Assembly: GCA_024695815.1 (NCBI GenBank)
Contig: JAILHK010000034.1
Span: 124,001 to 188,000 of the forward strand
Direction of reading: 5' to 3'
Source of the DNA: Prevotella sp.
GTDB lineage: Bacteria; Bacteroidota; Bacteroidia; Bacteroidales; Bacteroidaceae
DNA length: 64,000 bases
Under the pieces are notes generated by a model. The model was not told the origin of the DNA. It made no database searches and saw only the letters and a list, made by a program, of their open reading frames with translations. Shown here one piece after another: positions 9,130 through 17,490 of the stretch; position 1 is the stretch's first letter, and every line of letters starts with the position of its first letter. The position numbers and the translations under genes were made by a program.

Positions 9130-9846
9130 GTGGAATGGAAAATCATTCATATAGATGAGACTGACAGCACCAACCGGTGGTTGCGAGCGTACCTGCAGAC
9201 GGCTGATGACGATTGTCAGCGCGTGGCTGTTTGGACCGACTACCAGACGGCAGGGCGCGGCTGTGGCACCAACACATGGGAGTCGGAACGTGGCCAGAAC
9301 CTGCTGTTCTCGCTCTTGATTCACCCCCAGTCACTTCCAGCCAACAAGCAGTTTCATATCTCGATGGCTATCTCGCTGGCCATCTGCGAGGTCCTAGACC
9401 AGCAGATTGGCGATGTTAGCATCAAGTGGCCTAACGATATCTATTGGCGCAACGGTAAGTTGGCTGGCATCCTGATTGAAAACCAGTTGCAAGGCACCAC
9501 CATTCGCGACAGCATCATCGGTGTTGGCATCAACGTGAACCAGCAGCGGTTCTTGTCGAACGCCCCCAATCCTGTGTCGCTTTTCCAGATTCATGGGCTT
9601 GAGACCAGTCGCGAACGACTGCTGGAAGACATCTTGCAGGCATTCGACCGTTTGTCGGATCAAGACCTGAAGGCAGCCTATTGTGCACGTCTTTACCGTC
9701 GGAAGGGCTTTCATCCTTATGCCGATGCGAATGGCCCCTTTATGGCTGAGATAATAGATGTGGAGGCCGATGGCCATCTTTGTCTGTGCGACGACAGCGG
9801 ACAGACGCGGCGCTATGCGTTCAAGGAAGTGAACTTTATTATTTAG
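9130..9846 (+). CDS. birA: Biotin--[acetyl-CoA-carboxylase] ligase (BirA, no DNA-binding domain)
   Basis: The enzyme activates biotin as biotinyl-5'-AMP and attaches it to the biotin carrier protein. With the GTG start at 9130 it has 238 residues beginning MEWKIIHIDETDSTNRWL, the standard start of a class I ligase without the N-terminal helix-turn-helix, so no repressor role is expected. KWPNDIYW (residues 99-106) and GKLAGILIE with Lys110 are conserved. The biotin-loop motif reads GRGCGTNTW instead of the usual GRGxxGNxW, which is slightly off consensus. No in-frame ATG occurs until Met79, so the GTG start is well supported by both homology and promoter position. Confidence 0.92.
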   Translation: MEWKIIHIDETDSTNRWLRAYLQTADDDCQRVAVWTDYQTAGRGCGTNTWESERGQNLLFSLLIHPQSLPANKQFHISMAISLAICEVLDQQIGDVSIKWPNDIYWRNGKLAGILIENQLQGTTIRDSIIGVGINVNQQRFLSNAPNPVSLFQIHGLETSRERLLEDILQAFDRLSDQDLKAAYCARLYRRKGFHPYADANGPFMAEIIDVEADGHLCLCDDSGQTRRYAFKEVNFII

Positions 9847-9876
9847 AATACAATATTAATACAAGAGATAATTATT

Positions 9877-10587
9877 ATGGCAAGATTTAAAAGAATCCTT
9901 CTCAAGCTCTCTGGCGAGAGTCTGATGGGAAAACAGGGCTTCGGTATCGACCCTGAACGCTTGAGCGACTATGCTCAGCAGATTAAGGAAATAGCCGAGA
10001 TGGGCGTGCAGATTGGCATCGTCATCGGTGGTGGCAACATCTTCCGTGGCCTCAGTGGCAGTCAGAAAGGCTTCGACCGTGTGAAGGGCGACCAGATGGG
10101 CATGTGCGCCACGGTCATCAACTCGCTGGCGCTCTCGTCGGCACTTGGTGCTATTGGTGTGAAGAACAAGGTGATGACAGCCATCCGCATGGAGCCTATC
10201 GGAGAGTTCTATACCAAATGGAAGGCCATCGAGGCCATGGAACAGGGCCAGGTGTGCATCTTCTCAGCAGGCACAGGCTCGCCTTACTTCACCACCGATA
10301 CAGGTTCGTCGCTGCGTGGCATTGAGATCGAGGCCGACGTGATGCTGAAGGGTACACGCGTGGATGGCATCTATACGGCCGACCCCGAGAAGGACCCAAC
10401 GGCTACAAAGTTCAATGAAATCACTTATAAGGAGGTGCTGGCACGCGGTCTGAAGGTGATGGACCTCACCGCCATCTGCATGTGTCAGGACAATAATCTG
10501 CCTATCTATGTGTTCAACATGGACATCGTTGGCAATCTGAAAAAGGTGATGGAAGGCGAGGAGATAGGTACCTTGGTGCACAACTGA
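9877..10587 (+). CDS. pyrH: UMP kinase PyrH
   Basis: PyrH phosphorylates UMP to UDP in pyrimidine synthesis. The 236-residue protein opens with KRILLKLSGESLMG, has the GGGNIFRG loop and a C-terminal TDGVYTADP-like stretch (RVDGIYTADPEKDPTA), all typical of the amino-acid-kinase fold family. It begins 30 bases after birA and is likely cotranscribed with it. It ends 7 bp from the convergent DUF4834 gene. Confidence 0.97.
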   Translation: MARFKRILLKLSGESLMGKQGFGIDPERLSDYAQQIKEIAEMGVQIGIVIGGGNIFRGLSGSQKGFDRVKGDQMGMCATVINSLALSSALGAIGVKNKVMTAIRMEPIGEFYTKWKAIEAMEQGQVCIFSAGTGSPYFTTDTGSSLRGIEIEADVMLKGTRVDGIYTADPEKDPTATKFNEITYKEVLARGLKVMDLTAICMCQDNNLPIYVFNMDIVGNLKKVMEGEEIGTLVHN

Positions 10588-10594
10588 TTGTTGC

Positions 10595-10975
10595 TTACTC
10601 CTCAACGAAATCTACATATTCGCCCTCATCCTGGGCGAATATTTTTTTGCTTGTATTTTCCCTTTGGTCGAAGATGGTATGTCCCTCTTCGGTCCTTGTG
10701 GTGTACGTCTTGTGTTGTCGCGCTTGCTCCTGGTAGTTCTGCTGACTCTGGTTGCTACTGCCTTTGAAGTAGTCCTTGTCAAACTGCGGACCTTGTCGCT
10801 CCTGTTGCTGATAGTAGTATTTGTTTGACTTACGCTGAAACTCTTCGTCGCTCATCTCGCCACGCATGTATTTGCGTACCATGCGCACGATTCTGCCAAT
10901 ATAGAACATCACCACCAGGAATACCGAGGCGGCTGCAACAACAAGGGCGAGAAACAAAAATACGAAGAAATCCAT
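10595..10975 (-). CDS. DUF4834 family membrane protein
   Basis: A small protein of 126 residues with one N-terminal membrane segment (about residues 4-28, FFVFLFLALVVAAASVFLVV) followed by a basic and then a Gln/Tyr-rich, probably disordered cytoplasmic tail. The pattern matches DUF4834 proteins of Bacteroidales, whose function is unknown. It is the last gene of the psd-pssA operon (10-bp gap to pssA), so a link to phospholipid synthesis or envelope work is possible but only by position. Confidence 0.7.
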   Translation of the reverse strand: MDFFVFLFLALVVAAASVFLVVMFYIGRIVRMVRKYMRGEMSDEEFQRKSNKYYYQQQERQGPQFDKDYFKGSSNQSQQNYQEQARQHKTYTTRTEEGHTIFDQRENTSKKIFAQDEGEYVDFVEE

Positions 10976-10985
10976 GCAAAGTTTT

Positions 10986-11660
10986 TTAGCGTTTATAGCA
11001 AAGAGCTGATAGGATGATGTACCACAGAATGACTACAGCGATGCCTGCAATGCCGAGTGCGGCCAGCATCACAGCGCTACTGAGCACAAAGATGTATTTC
11101 ACCTCGTTGCCTTTCCATCCCCATGTTTTGAACTTCAGGGCAAACATAGGAACCTCAGACACGAGCAGGTAGCTGAATACGAAGACCATTGCCAGCATGC
11201 CATATATATATAATGGTGAAGAACTCAGCCAGTCGCCTGCACCAACTATCAGTGAACCCCAGAACAGGGCATTGGCAGGTGTGGGCAGTCCGATGAATCC
11301 CATGGCCTGTCGCTCGTCCAGATTGAACTTGGCCAGTCGTAGTGCCGAGAAGGCAGCCATGATAAAGGCCAGGAAAGGCACCAGTGGGTGGTGGATATGC
11401 TGCTGACACAGGAAATCAAAGATAATGGCAGAGGGGGCAAAGCCAAAGGTGATGTCGTCGGCCAACGAGTCCAGTTCCTTGCCAATGGGCGAGGAAACGT
11501 GGAGCAAGCGTGCTGTCATGCCGTCGCAGAAGTCAAAGGCAGCTCCAATTACGATGAACAGCAGTGCCAGTCGGTGTTCGCCTTGAAAAGCCCAATAGGT
11601 AGCAATGCAGCCAGAAATCAGGTTGCAGCACGTAATGATGTTTGGTATGTGCTTCTTCAT
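10986..11660 (-). CDS. pssA: CDP-diacylglycerol--serine O-phosphatidyltransferase PssA
   Basis: PssA joins serine to CDP-diacylglycerol to make phosphatidylserine in the inner membrane. The 224-residue protein has the complete CDP-alcohol phosphotransferase signature: Asp43, Asp46-Gly47, Ala50-Arg51, Gly60, Asp64 and Asp68 with the correct spacing, and six or so membrane segments. It lies 21 bases downstream of psd, giving a two-step phosphatidylethanolamine operon. Confidence 0.95.
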   Translation of the reverse strand: MKKHIPNIITCCNLISGCIATYWAFQGEHRLALLFIVIGAAFDFCDGMTARLLHVSSPIGKELDSLADDITFGFAPSAIIFDFLCQQHIHHPLVPFLAFIMAAFSALRLAKFNLDERQAMGFIGLPTPANALFWGSLIVGAGDWLSSSPLYIYGMLAMVFVFSYLLVSEVPMFALKFKTWGWKGNEVKYIFVLSSAVMLAALGIAGIAVVILWYIILSALCYKR

Positions 11661-11681
11661 AGCAGTGCTTCTTTGAACGGC

Positions 11682-12371
11682 TTAGGGCAGTTTCGCAATG
11701 ACGGTAAGGTCGCCTGTGGTGGGTTGTCCCATCTTCACGCAGGGCTGAGCGCCCAGTGGCAGATAGACATCAACGCGCGAACCCAGCTTGATGAAGCCCA
11801 GGTGCTCGTCGATGTAGCAATCCTCCTCATCCTTTGCGTAGGTCACAATGCGACGGGCCATAGCGCCAGCCACCTGTCTTACCAGTATATTCTCACCGTT
11901 AGGCATCTCAATCATTGTGTCGGCATGCTCGTTTTCCAGGCTTGCCTTGGGCAGCCAGGCACGATGGTAGTTGCCGTCGAAGTGCTTTACGAACTTCACG
12001 CGGCCGTCAACGGGGAACCAGTTGGCATGCACATTCAGCGGACTCATGAAGATGCTTATCATCAGTCGCTTGTCGTGGAAATACTCGTCCTCGTCAGTTT
12101 CTTCAATCACCACCACCTTACCGTCGGCAGGGGCTACCACCGTCTTCTCTGTGTCGCCGTTGAAGTAGCGGATAGGACAGCGATAGAAGTTCAGCATCAG
12201 CAGCCAAGCTGTGCCGAAAATAGCGATGAATATGGCGAATGGTATAGGTGTATCAAAAGAGCGCCAGAGAATCACTGCGATGGCAATGACGAAAAACAAA
12301 CTGTATAGAAGTTCGTCCGTTCCTTCACGGTGAATTCTGATCTTCTTGAGCTTCTTAATTCTTTCTCCCAT
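11682..12371 (-). CDS. psd: Phosphatidylserine decarboxylase Psd
   Basis: Psd decarboxylates phosphatidylserine to phosphatidylethanolamine. The 229-residue proenzyme has membrane segments at about residues 20-58 and the self-cleavage site Gly197-Ser198 in [11 protein letters not shown], which makes the pyruvoyl group; this is the short form common in Bacteroidota. It is the first gene of the psd-pssA-DUF4834 operon, with its own promoter upstream. Confidence 0.95.
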   Translation of the reverse strand: MGERIKKLKKIRIHREGTDELLYSLFFVIAIAVILWRSFDTPIPFAIFIAIFGTAWLLMLNFYRCPIRYFNGDTEKTVVAPADGKVVVIEETDEDEYFHDKRLMISIFMSPLNVHANWFPVDGRVKFVKHFDGNYHRAWLPKASLENEHADTMIEMPNGENILVRQVAGAMARRIVTYAKDEEDCYIDEHLGFIKLGSRVDVYLPLGAQPCVKMGQPTTGDLTVIAKLP

Positions 12372-12396
12372 GGTTAGTTTTAAAATTTACTCTGCA

Positions 12397-12426
12397 AAGG
12401 TAATGCTTTTCTGTCAATTAATCAAA
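12397..12426 (-). promoter_or_regulatory. Promoter of the psd operon
   Basis: On the reverse strand TACCTTTG (12397-12404) is preceded 18 bp upstream by TTTG (12423-12426), a near-consensus Bacteroidota promoter 25 bp from the psd start. Confidence 0.65.
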
Positions 12427-12510
12427 GTTTTTATTGATTTCTTAACCTTTTTGCTACGGAATAGACTTTTTTTCGCCACTTTGGTGCTATCGCCCCGAAC
12501 ATTACTTGGC

Positions 12511-12578
12511 ACTTGGAAGAAAAAAACAAATGCGTTTATTTTGTTCTTCTATCGTTTTTTCGTAACTTTGCGACAAAA
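12511..12578 (+). repeat. Promoter-bearing dispersed repeat, copy A
   Basis: About 68 bp closely similar by eye to the two tandem units at 56933-57101, sharing the A-rich block, the TTTATTTTGTTCT block and TTTTCGTAACTTTGCGAC. It carries TTTG (12540-12543), a 19-bp spacer and TAACTTTG (12563-12570), and so serves as promoter of the Dabb/dnaE genes. Confidence 0.75.
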
Positions 12579-12602
12579 AGAAGTAGAATTGAATTTTTAG
12601 TT

Positions 12603-12908
12603 ATGGTAAAGCATATTATTCTTTGGACATTAAAACCCGAACTATCGGATAGTGAGAAGCAAAATGTAAAGGCTGGTATCAAGGCCGGACTTGAAGGATT
12701 GGTGGGCAAGGTGCCCGGACTGCTCGACGTGAAAGTGCATATCGACGGACGTCTCGACTCGTCGAATGCCGACGTGATGCTCGACTCCACACTCGAGTCG
12801 GCCGAGGCACTGAAAGGCTATGCCCAGCATCCTGAGCATGTGGCTGTGGCCAACAGCAAAGTACGCCCCTATACAGTAAGTCGTACTTGTCTTGACTTCG
12901 AAATTTAA
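12603..12908 (+). CDS. Dabb family (stress-responsive alpha-beta barrel) protein
   Basis: A 101-residue ferredoxin-like protein. The start MVKHIILWTLKPELSD, the central VPGLLDVKVHIDGR and the YAQHPEHVAV stretch are typical of Dabb domains, small dimeric barrels of mostly unknown function. It starts at the ATG at 12603, about 30 bases after its -7 element, and is followed 8 bases later by dnaE, so the two are probably cotranscribed. Confidence 0.85.
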   Translation: MVKHIILWTLKPELSDSEKQNVKAGIKAGLEGLVGKVPGLLDVKVHIDGRLDSSNADVMLDSTLESAEALKGYAQHPEHVAVANSKVRPYTVSRTCLDFEI

Positions 12909-12916
12909 TCCGACGT

Positions 12917-15900
12917 ATGGAAGACTTTATTCACCTGCACGTACATACTTACTACTCTATCCTTGACGGACAGTCAAAGATCAAAAACTTGGTGGACAAA
13001 GCCATCAAGGATGGCATGCGTGGCATGGCCATTACCGACCACGGCGACATGTTCGGCATCAAGGAGTTCCACGACATTGTGATGGGTGTGAACAAGGGCC
13101 GCAAGAAAGAAGGCCTTGATCCCTTCATCCCCATCTTTGGTTGCGAGATGTATGTGGCCAAGCATGGTCCGAAGGAACAGAAGAACGGTCGTGAAGATCA
13201 GAGCGGTTACCACCTCATCGTACTGGCTAAGAACTATCAGGGTTATAAGAACCTGATCAAGCTGGTGTCAAACTCGTGGGTGGATGGCTACTACATGCGT
13301 CCTCGTACAGACCGTGCCGAGCTGGAGCGCTACCACGAAGGACTTATTGTTTGTTCGGCATGTATTGCCGGCGAGGTGCCTCATAAGATACTGGCAGGCG
13401 ATATGGCTGGTGCCCGTGAGGCGCTCGAATGGTATCATAATATCTTTGGCGACGACTATTACCTGGAACTTCAGCGCCACGAGGTGAAAGACCCTTCGCA
13501 GCGTGCCAACCGCGAGACCTTCCCACTACAGCAGCAGGCCAACAAGGTGCTCATAGAACTGGCTCGTGAGTATGGCATTAAGCTGATTTGTTCAAACGAC
13601 GTTCACTTTGTGGACCAGGAGAATGCAGAGGCCCACGACCACCTGCTCTGTCTTTCTACGGGTAAGGATCTCGACGACCCCTCGCGTATGCTCTACTCCA
13701 AGCAGGAGTGGTTCAAGACCAAGGCCGAGATGAACGAGATCTTTAGTGATGTACCTGAGGCTTTGAGCAACACGCTCGAGATACTGGAAAAGTGCGAGAT
13801 CTATTCTATAGACCACGACCCGATTATGCCTTTCTATCCAATCCCCGAGAGCTTCGGTACCGAGGAGGCATGGCGACAGCGCATCACCGAAGAACAACTC
13901 TACGAGGAGTTCACACGCGATGAAAACGGACTGAACCCCATGTCGCGTGAGGATGGCGATAAGAAAATTAAAAAGCTGGGTGGCTACGACAAGCTCTATC
14001 GCATTAAGTTCGAGGCCGACTACCTGGCCGAACTGGCTTATAAAGGTGGTAAGGAACGCTATCTGCCCAACGACGAGCTGGTGCTCGACAAGGTAGAGGT
14101 GGACACCGGCAATCCCCAATCATCATATACCATTTTGCATTCCTCTCTGCCCAAGGAGGTCGATGACCGCATCCGATTCGAGTTGCACATCATGAAGACC
14201 ATGGGTTTCCCAGGCTATTTTCTCATTGTGCAAGACTTTATCAACTCGGCGCGCGACGAGCTCGATGTGTGGGTGGGCCCAGGCCGTGGTTCGGCAGCCG
14301 GTTCGGTGGTGGCCTACTGTTTGGGTATCACCAAGATAGACCCCCTGAAGTACGACCTGCTGTTCGAGCGTTTCCTGAACCCTGACCGTATCTCTTTGCC
14401 TGATATCGATACCGACTTCGACGATGACGGACGCGGTAAGGTGCTGAAGTGGGTCATGGACAAGTATGGACATGAGAACTGTGCGCACATCATCACCTAT
14501 GCCTCGATGGCCACCAAGAACTCCATCAAGGATGTAGCACGTGTCGAGAAACTGCCACTCAGTGTGTCGAATGCGCTGTGTAAGGCCATCCCCGACCGTC
14601 TGCCAGACGGCTTGAAGATGAATCTGGGCAATGCCATTAAATGCGTGCCAGAGTTGCGCGATGCCGAGGCTTCCAACGATCCCGTTCTGGCCAACACCAT
14701 CAAGTATGCCAAGATGCTGGAGGGCACGGTGCGCGGTACGGGTATCCATGCCTGTGGCTTCATTATTTGTCGCGACCCTATCAGTGACTGGGTGCCGGTA
14801 TCTACGGCCGACGACCCGGACTTCAAGGATACGAAGACTAACTGCACGCAGTACGACGGACACGTCATCGAGTCCACCGGACTCATCAAGATGGACTTCT
14901 TGGGACTGAAGACGCTGTCCGAGCAGAAAGAGGCCTGTGCCATCATCAAACAGACACGCGGCATCGATATCGATCTGGACCACATCCCCATCGACGATCC
15001 CAAGACCTATGAGCTCTATCAGCAAGGTCGCACCATCGGTACCTTCCAGTTTGAGTCGGCAGGTATGCAGAAGTATCTGCGCGAGCTCCATCCCACTGTG
15101 TTCGAGGACCTCATTGCCATGAACGCCCTCTACCGTCCAGGACCTATGGACTATATCCCCTCGTTCATTGCCCGTAAGAACGGACGTGAGGAGATTAAGT
15201 ACGACATCCCTTGCATGGAGAAATATCTGAAGGACACCTATGGTATCACCGTTTATCAGGAGCAAGTGATGTTGCTGTCACGACAGCTGGCCGACTTCAC
15301 TCGTGGTGAGAGTGACGCGCTGCGTAAGGCCATGGGTAAGAAGAAAAAGGATATCGTTGACGCCATGAAGCCTAAGTTCATCGAGGGCGGCAAGAAAAAC
15401 GGCCACGACCCGAAGGTGCTCGACAAGATCTGGGCCGACTGGGAGAAGTTCGCTTCCTATGCATTCAATAAGTCGCATGCTGCTTGCTACTCGTGGGTGG
15501 CCTATCAGACCGCTTACCTCAAGGCCAACTATCCTGCCGAGTTTATGGCAGCCATCATGAGTCGTCGTCGCGACCAGATTACCGAGATTACCAAACTGAT
15601 GGATGAATGTAAGCAGATGAACATCGCTACGCTGGGACCCGATGTGAACGAATCCTATCAGAAGTTCGGTGTGAACCATAAAGGTGAGATACGTTTTGGT
15701 CTGGCAGCCATCAAGGGACTGGGCGACAATGCCGCCTTGGCAATCATTGACGAGCGCGAGAAGAACGGCCCCTATAAGGATATCTTCGACTTTGCTCAGC
15801 GCATCAACTTCTCAAGTGTCAACCGTAAGGCTTTCGAGTCGTTGGCACTGAGTGGCGGTTTCGACAGCTTTGGCATCCGTCGCGAGATCTACTTTGCTGA

Positions 15901-16705
15901 GAACAACAAGGGCGAGCTGTTCCTCGACTCGCTGGTGCGCTATGGTCAGATGTACCAACAGGCCAAGAACGAGGCGCAGAACTCACTCTTCGGTGGCTTC
16001 GACAGTGTAGAGATTGCCACACCGCCCATCCCTAAGACCGATGCTCGCTGGAGCGACATCGAGCGCCTGAACAAAGAGCGTGACCTGGTGGGTATCTACC
16101 TGTCGGCACATCCCCTCGATGAGTACAAGATTATTCTCGACAACATGTGCAATGCACATTGCGACGAATTGGCAGACAGGGGTTCCGCCCTCAAAGACCG
16201 TGAGGAAATCACGCTGGGTGGTATCGTTACAGGTGTGCAGACCCGCTTCAATAGAGATGGCAAACCGTGGGGAATCATCACACTCGAAGATTTCAACGGC
16301 TCGGGCGAGCTGGCACTCTTTGGCGAGGATTGGATGAATATGAACGGAAAATTTATTGAGGGTGCAGCCGTCTATATCACTGGTAAGATGCAGTCGCGCT
16401 TCTATAATTCCGATCAGAAGTCGCTGAAGGTGACCAACGTCGAACTGCTGCAGACCATCAAAGAGAAGGCTATCGAGAGCATCACCATCCAGTTGAACAC
16501 CGACCTGCTCAACGATCAGATAGTGGCCGAGCTCAACGACTTGATTGATGAGCATCCCGGCAGTACCAAGCTGTTGTTTCTGCTGCGCGACGCCACAGGC
16601 AAGCGCCACATGCTGTTGCGCTCGCAGAACAAGTCCATCGATGTGCGCCATACGCTCATAGACTATATCGAAAGTACGGAGGCGCTGGATTACAGCATCA
16701 ATTAG
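12917..16705 (+). CDS. dnaE: DNA polymerase III subunit alpha
   Basis: Replicative polymerase subunit of 1262 residues. An N-terminal PHP domain begins FIHLHVHTYYSILDG. The polymerase palm has PDIDTDFDDDGRG with the catalytic Asp496 and Asp498. The fingers follow, with FQFESAGMQKYLRELHP and YRPGPMDYIP, then helix-hairpin-helix and OB-fold regions (ITLGGIVTGVQTRFN and GELALFGEDW) near the C-terminus. Length and domain order are those of bacterial DnaE1. No proofreading exonuclease domain is inserted. Confidence 0.98.
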   Translation: MEDFIHLHVHTYYSILDGQSKIKNLVDKAIKDGMRGMAITDHGDMFGIKEFHDIVMGVNKGRKKEGLDPFIPIFGCEMYVAKHGPKEQKNGREDQSGYHLIVLAKNYQGYKNLIKLVSNSWVDGYYMRPRTDRAELERYHEGLIVCSACIAGEVPHKILAGDMAGAREALEWYHNIFGDDYYLELQRHEVKDPSQRANRETFPLQQQANKVLIELAREYGIKLICSNDVHFVDQENAEAHDHLLCLSTGKDLDDPSRMLYSKQEWFKTKAEMNEIFSDVPEALSNTLEILEKCEIYSIDHDPIMPFYPIPESFGTEEAWRQRITEEQLYEEFTRDENGLNPMSREDGDKKIKKLGGYDKLYRIKFEADYLAELAYKGGKERYLPNDELVLDKVEVDTGNPQSSYTILHSSLPKEVDDRIRFELHIMKTMGFPGYFLIVQDFINSARDELDVWVGPGRGSAAGSVVAYCLGITKIDPLKYDLLFERFLNPDRISLPDIDTDFDDDGRGKVLKWVMDKYGHENCAHIITYASMATKNSIKDVARVEKLPLSVSNALCKAIPDRLPDGLKMNLGNAIKCVPELRDAEASNDPVLANTIKYAKMLEGTVRGTGIHACGFIICRDPISDWVPVSTADDPDFKDTKTNCTQYDGHVIESTGLIKMDFLGLKTLSEQKEACAIIKQTRGIDIDLDHIPIDDPKTYELYQQGRTIGTFQFESAGMQKYLRELHPTVFEDLIAMNALYRPGPMDYIPSFIARKNGREEIKYDIPCMEKYLKDTYGITVYQEQVMLLSRQLADFTRGESDALRKAMGKKKKDIVDAMKPKFIEGGKKNGHDPKVLDKIWADWEKFASYAFNKSHAACYSWVAYQTAYLKANYPAEFMAAIMSRRRDQITEITKLMDECKQMNIATLGPDVNESYQKFGVNHKGEIRFGLAAIKGLGDNAALAIIDEREKNGPYKDIFDFAQRINFSSVNRKAFESLALSGGFDSFGIRREIYFAENNKGELFLDSLVRYGQMYQQAKNEAQNSLFGGFDSVEIATPPIPKTDARWSDIERLNKERDLVGIYLSAHPLDEYKIILDNMCNAHCDELADRGSALKDREEITLGGIVTGVQTRFNRDGKPWGIITLEDFNGSGELALFGEDWMNMNGKFIEGAAVYITGKMQSRFYNSDQKSLKVTNVELLQTIKEKAIESITIQLNTDLLNDQIVAELNDLIDEHPGSTKLLFLLRDATGKRHMLLRSQNKSIDVRHTLIDYIESTEALDYSIN

Positions 16706-16775
16706 TTGTTGGCATGATATTTGCACAGACTTTTAATGAGATATCAAAGTATTAACCCAATTAAAACGAAAAGTT

Positions 16776-17090
16776 ATGGAAGTACAAATCACAAGCGAGA
16801 ATTTTAAGGAGCTGAAGAATGGCAACCTGCCACTCGTGCTCGATTTCTGGGCAACATGGTGTGGTCCTTGCCGTCTGGTAGGTCCAATCCTGTCTGAACT
16901 TGCTGAGAAATATGATGGAAAGATTGTTGTTGGTAAGTGCGATGTAGAGGAGAACGAAGAACTCGCTATGGAGTTTGGCATCCGCAACATCCCTACCGTG
17001 CTCTTCTTCAAGGATGGCCAGCAGGTAGATAAGGTTGTTGGCGCCATGTCTAAGCAGGTGTTCGACGAGAAGTTCCAGTCACTGCTCTAA
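16776..17090 (+). CDS. trxA: Thioredoxin
   Basis: A 104-residue cytoplasmic thioredoxin, without signal peptide, with the redox site WCGPC (Cys29, Cys32) and the cis-proline loop IRNIPTVLFF. It reduces disulfides of cytosolic proteins. It follows dnaE by 70 bp and is followed 4 bp later by a small acidic protein. Confidence 0.97.
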   Translation: MEVQITSENFKELKNGNLPLVLDFWATWCGPCRLVGPILSELAEKYDGKIVVGKCDVEENEELAMEFGIRNIPTVLFFKDGQQVDKVVGAMSKQVFDEKFQSLL

Positions 17091-17094
17091 GCCT

Positions 17095-17415
17095 ATGGCA
17101 ACGATGGACGAAGAACTTCTCATGGACGAGGAGGAGAATCGCCGAGAGCTGGCGTTCATCCGCGAACAGGTGCCCGCTGATGTCAAAGAGAAGTATTCCG
17201 ATGCCCAGATTCTCTGGATGATGGATACCATTGTTGACTACTATTTCTCTTCGGGTATTCTGGAAAGTGCCGACGAGGAAGTGGAGATAGACCTGGAGAA
17301 GGTGGCAGACTATGTCTGCGAGCAAGCCAAGAAGGAGAAACAGGGAACATTAGATCCCCAGGAGGTCTTCTTCGTTGTTCAGGCCGACCTCGACTTTCAG
17401 GAGCAAAACTGCTGA
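17095..17415 (+). CDS. Conserved small acidic protein of unknown function
   Basis: A 106-residue cytoplasmic protein very rich in Glu and Asp, starting MATMDEELLMDEEENRREL four bases after trxA; the ATG at 17104 is an alternative start. No motif is recognised. The predicted fold is helical, with a region ILWMMDTIVDYYFSSGIL in the middle. Its tight coupling to trxA suggests coexpression, but no function follows from that. The strong terminator after it supports it being a real, last gene of the unit. Confidence 0.65.
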   Translation: MATMDEELLMDEEENRRELAFIREQVPADVKEKYSDAQILWMMDTIVDYYFSSGILESADEEVEIDLEKVADYVCEQAKKEKQGTLDPQEVFFVVQADLDFQEQNC

Positions 17416-17425
17416 TAACAAAAAT

Positions 17426-17465
17426 AAAAAGTACACTGAGTATGCATGCTCAGTGTACTTTTTTT
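17426..17465. terminator. Bidirectional rho-independent terminator
   Basis: AAAAAGTACACTGAG (17426-17440) pairs perfectly with CTCAGTGTACTTTTT (17449-17463) around an 8-base loop, with T runs on both sides. It separates the trxA unit from the convergent GH78 gene. Confidence 0.9.
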
Positions 17466-17490
17466 ATATGCTTTCTTTATCTTGTAAGTA

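Noticed and set aside
16706..16775. Separate trxA promoter GATATTTG at 16716-16723.
   Set aside because: It lacks the first T of the -7 box and any spaced -33; read-through from dnaE is equally likely.
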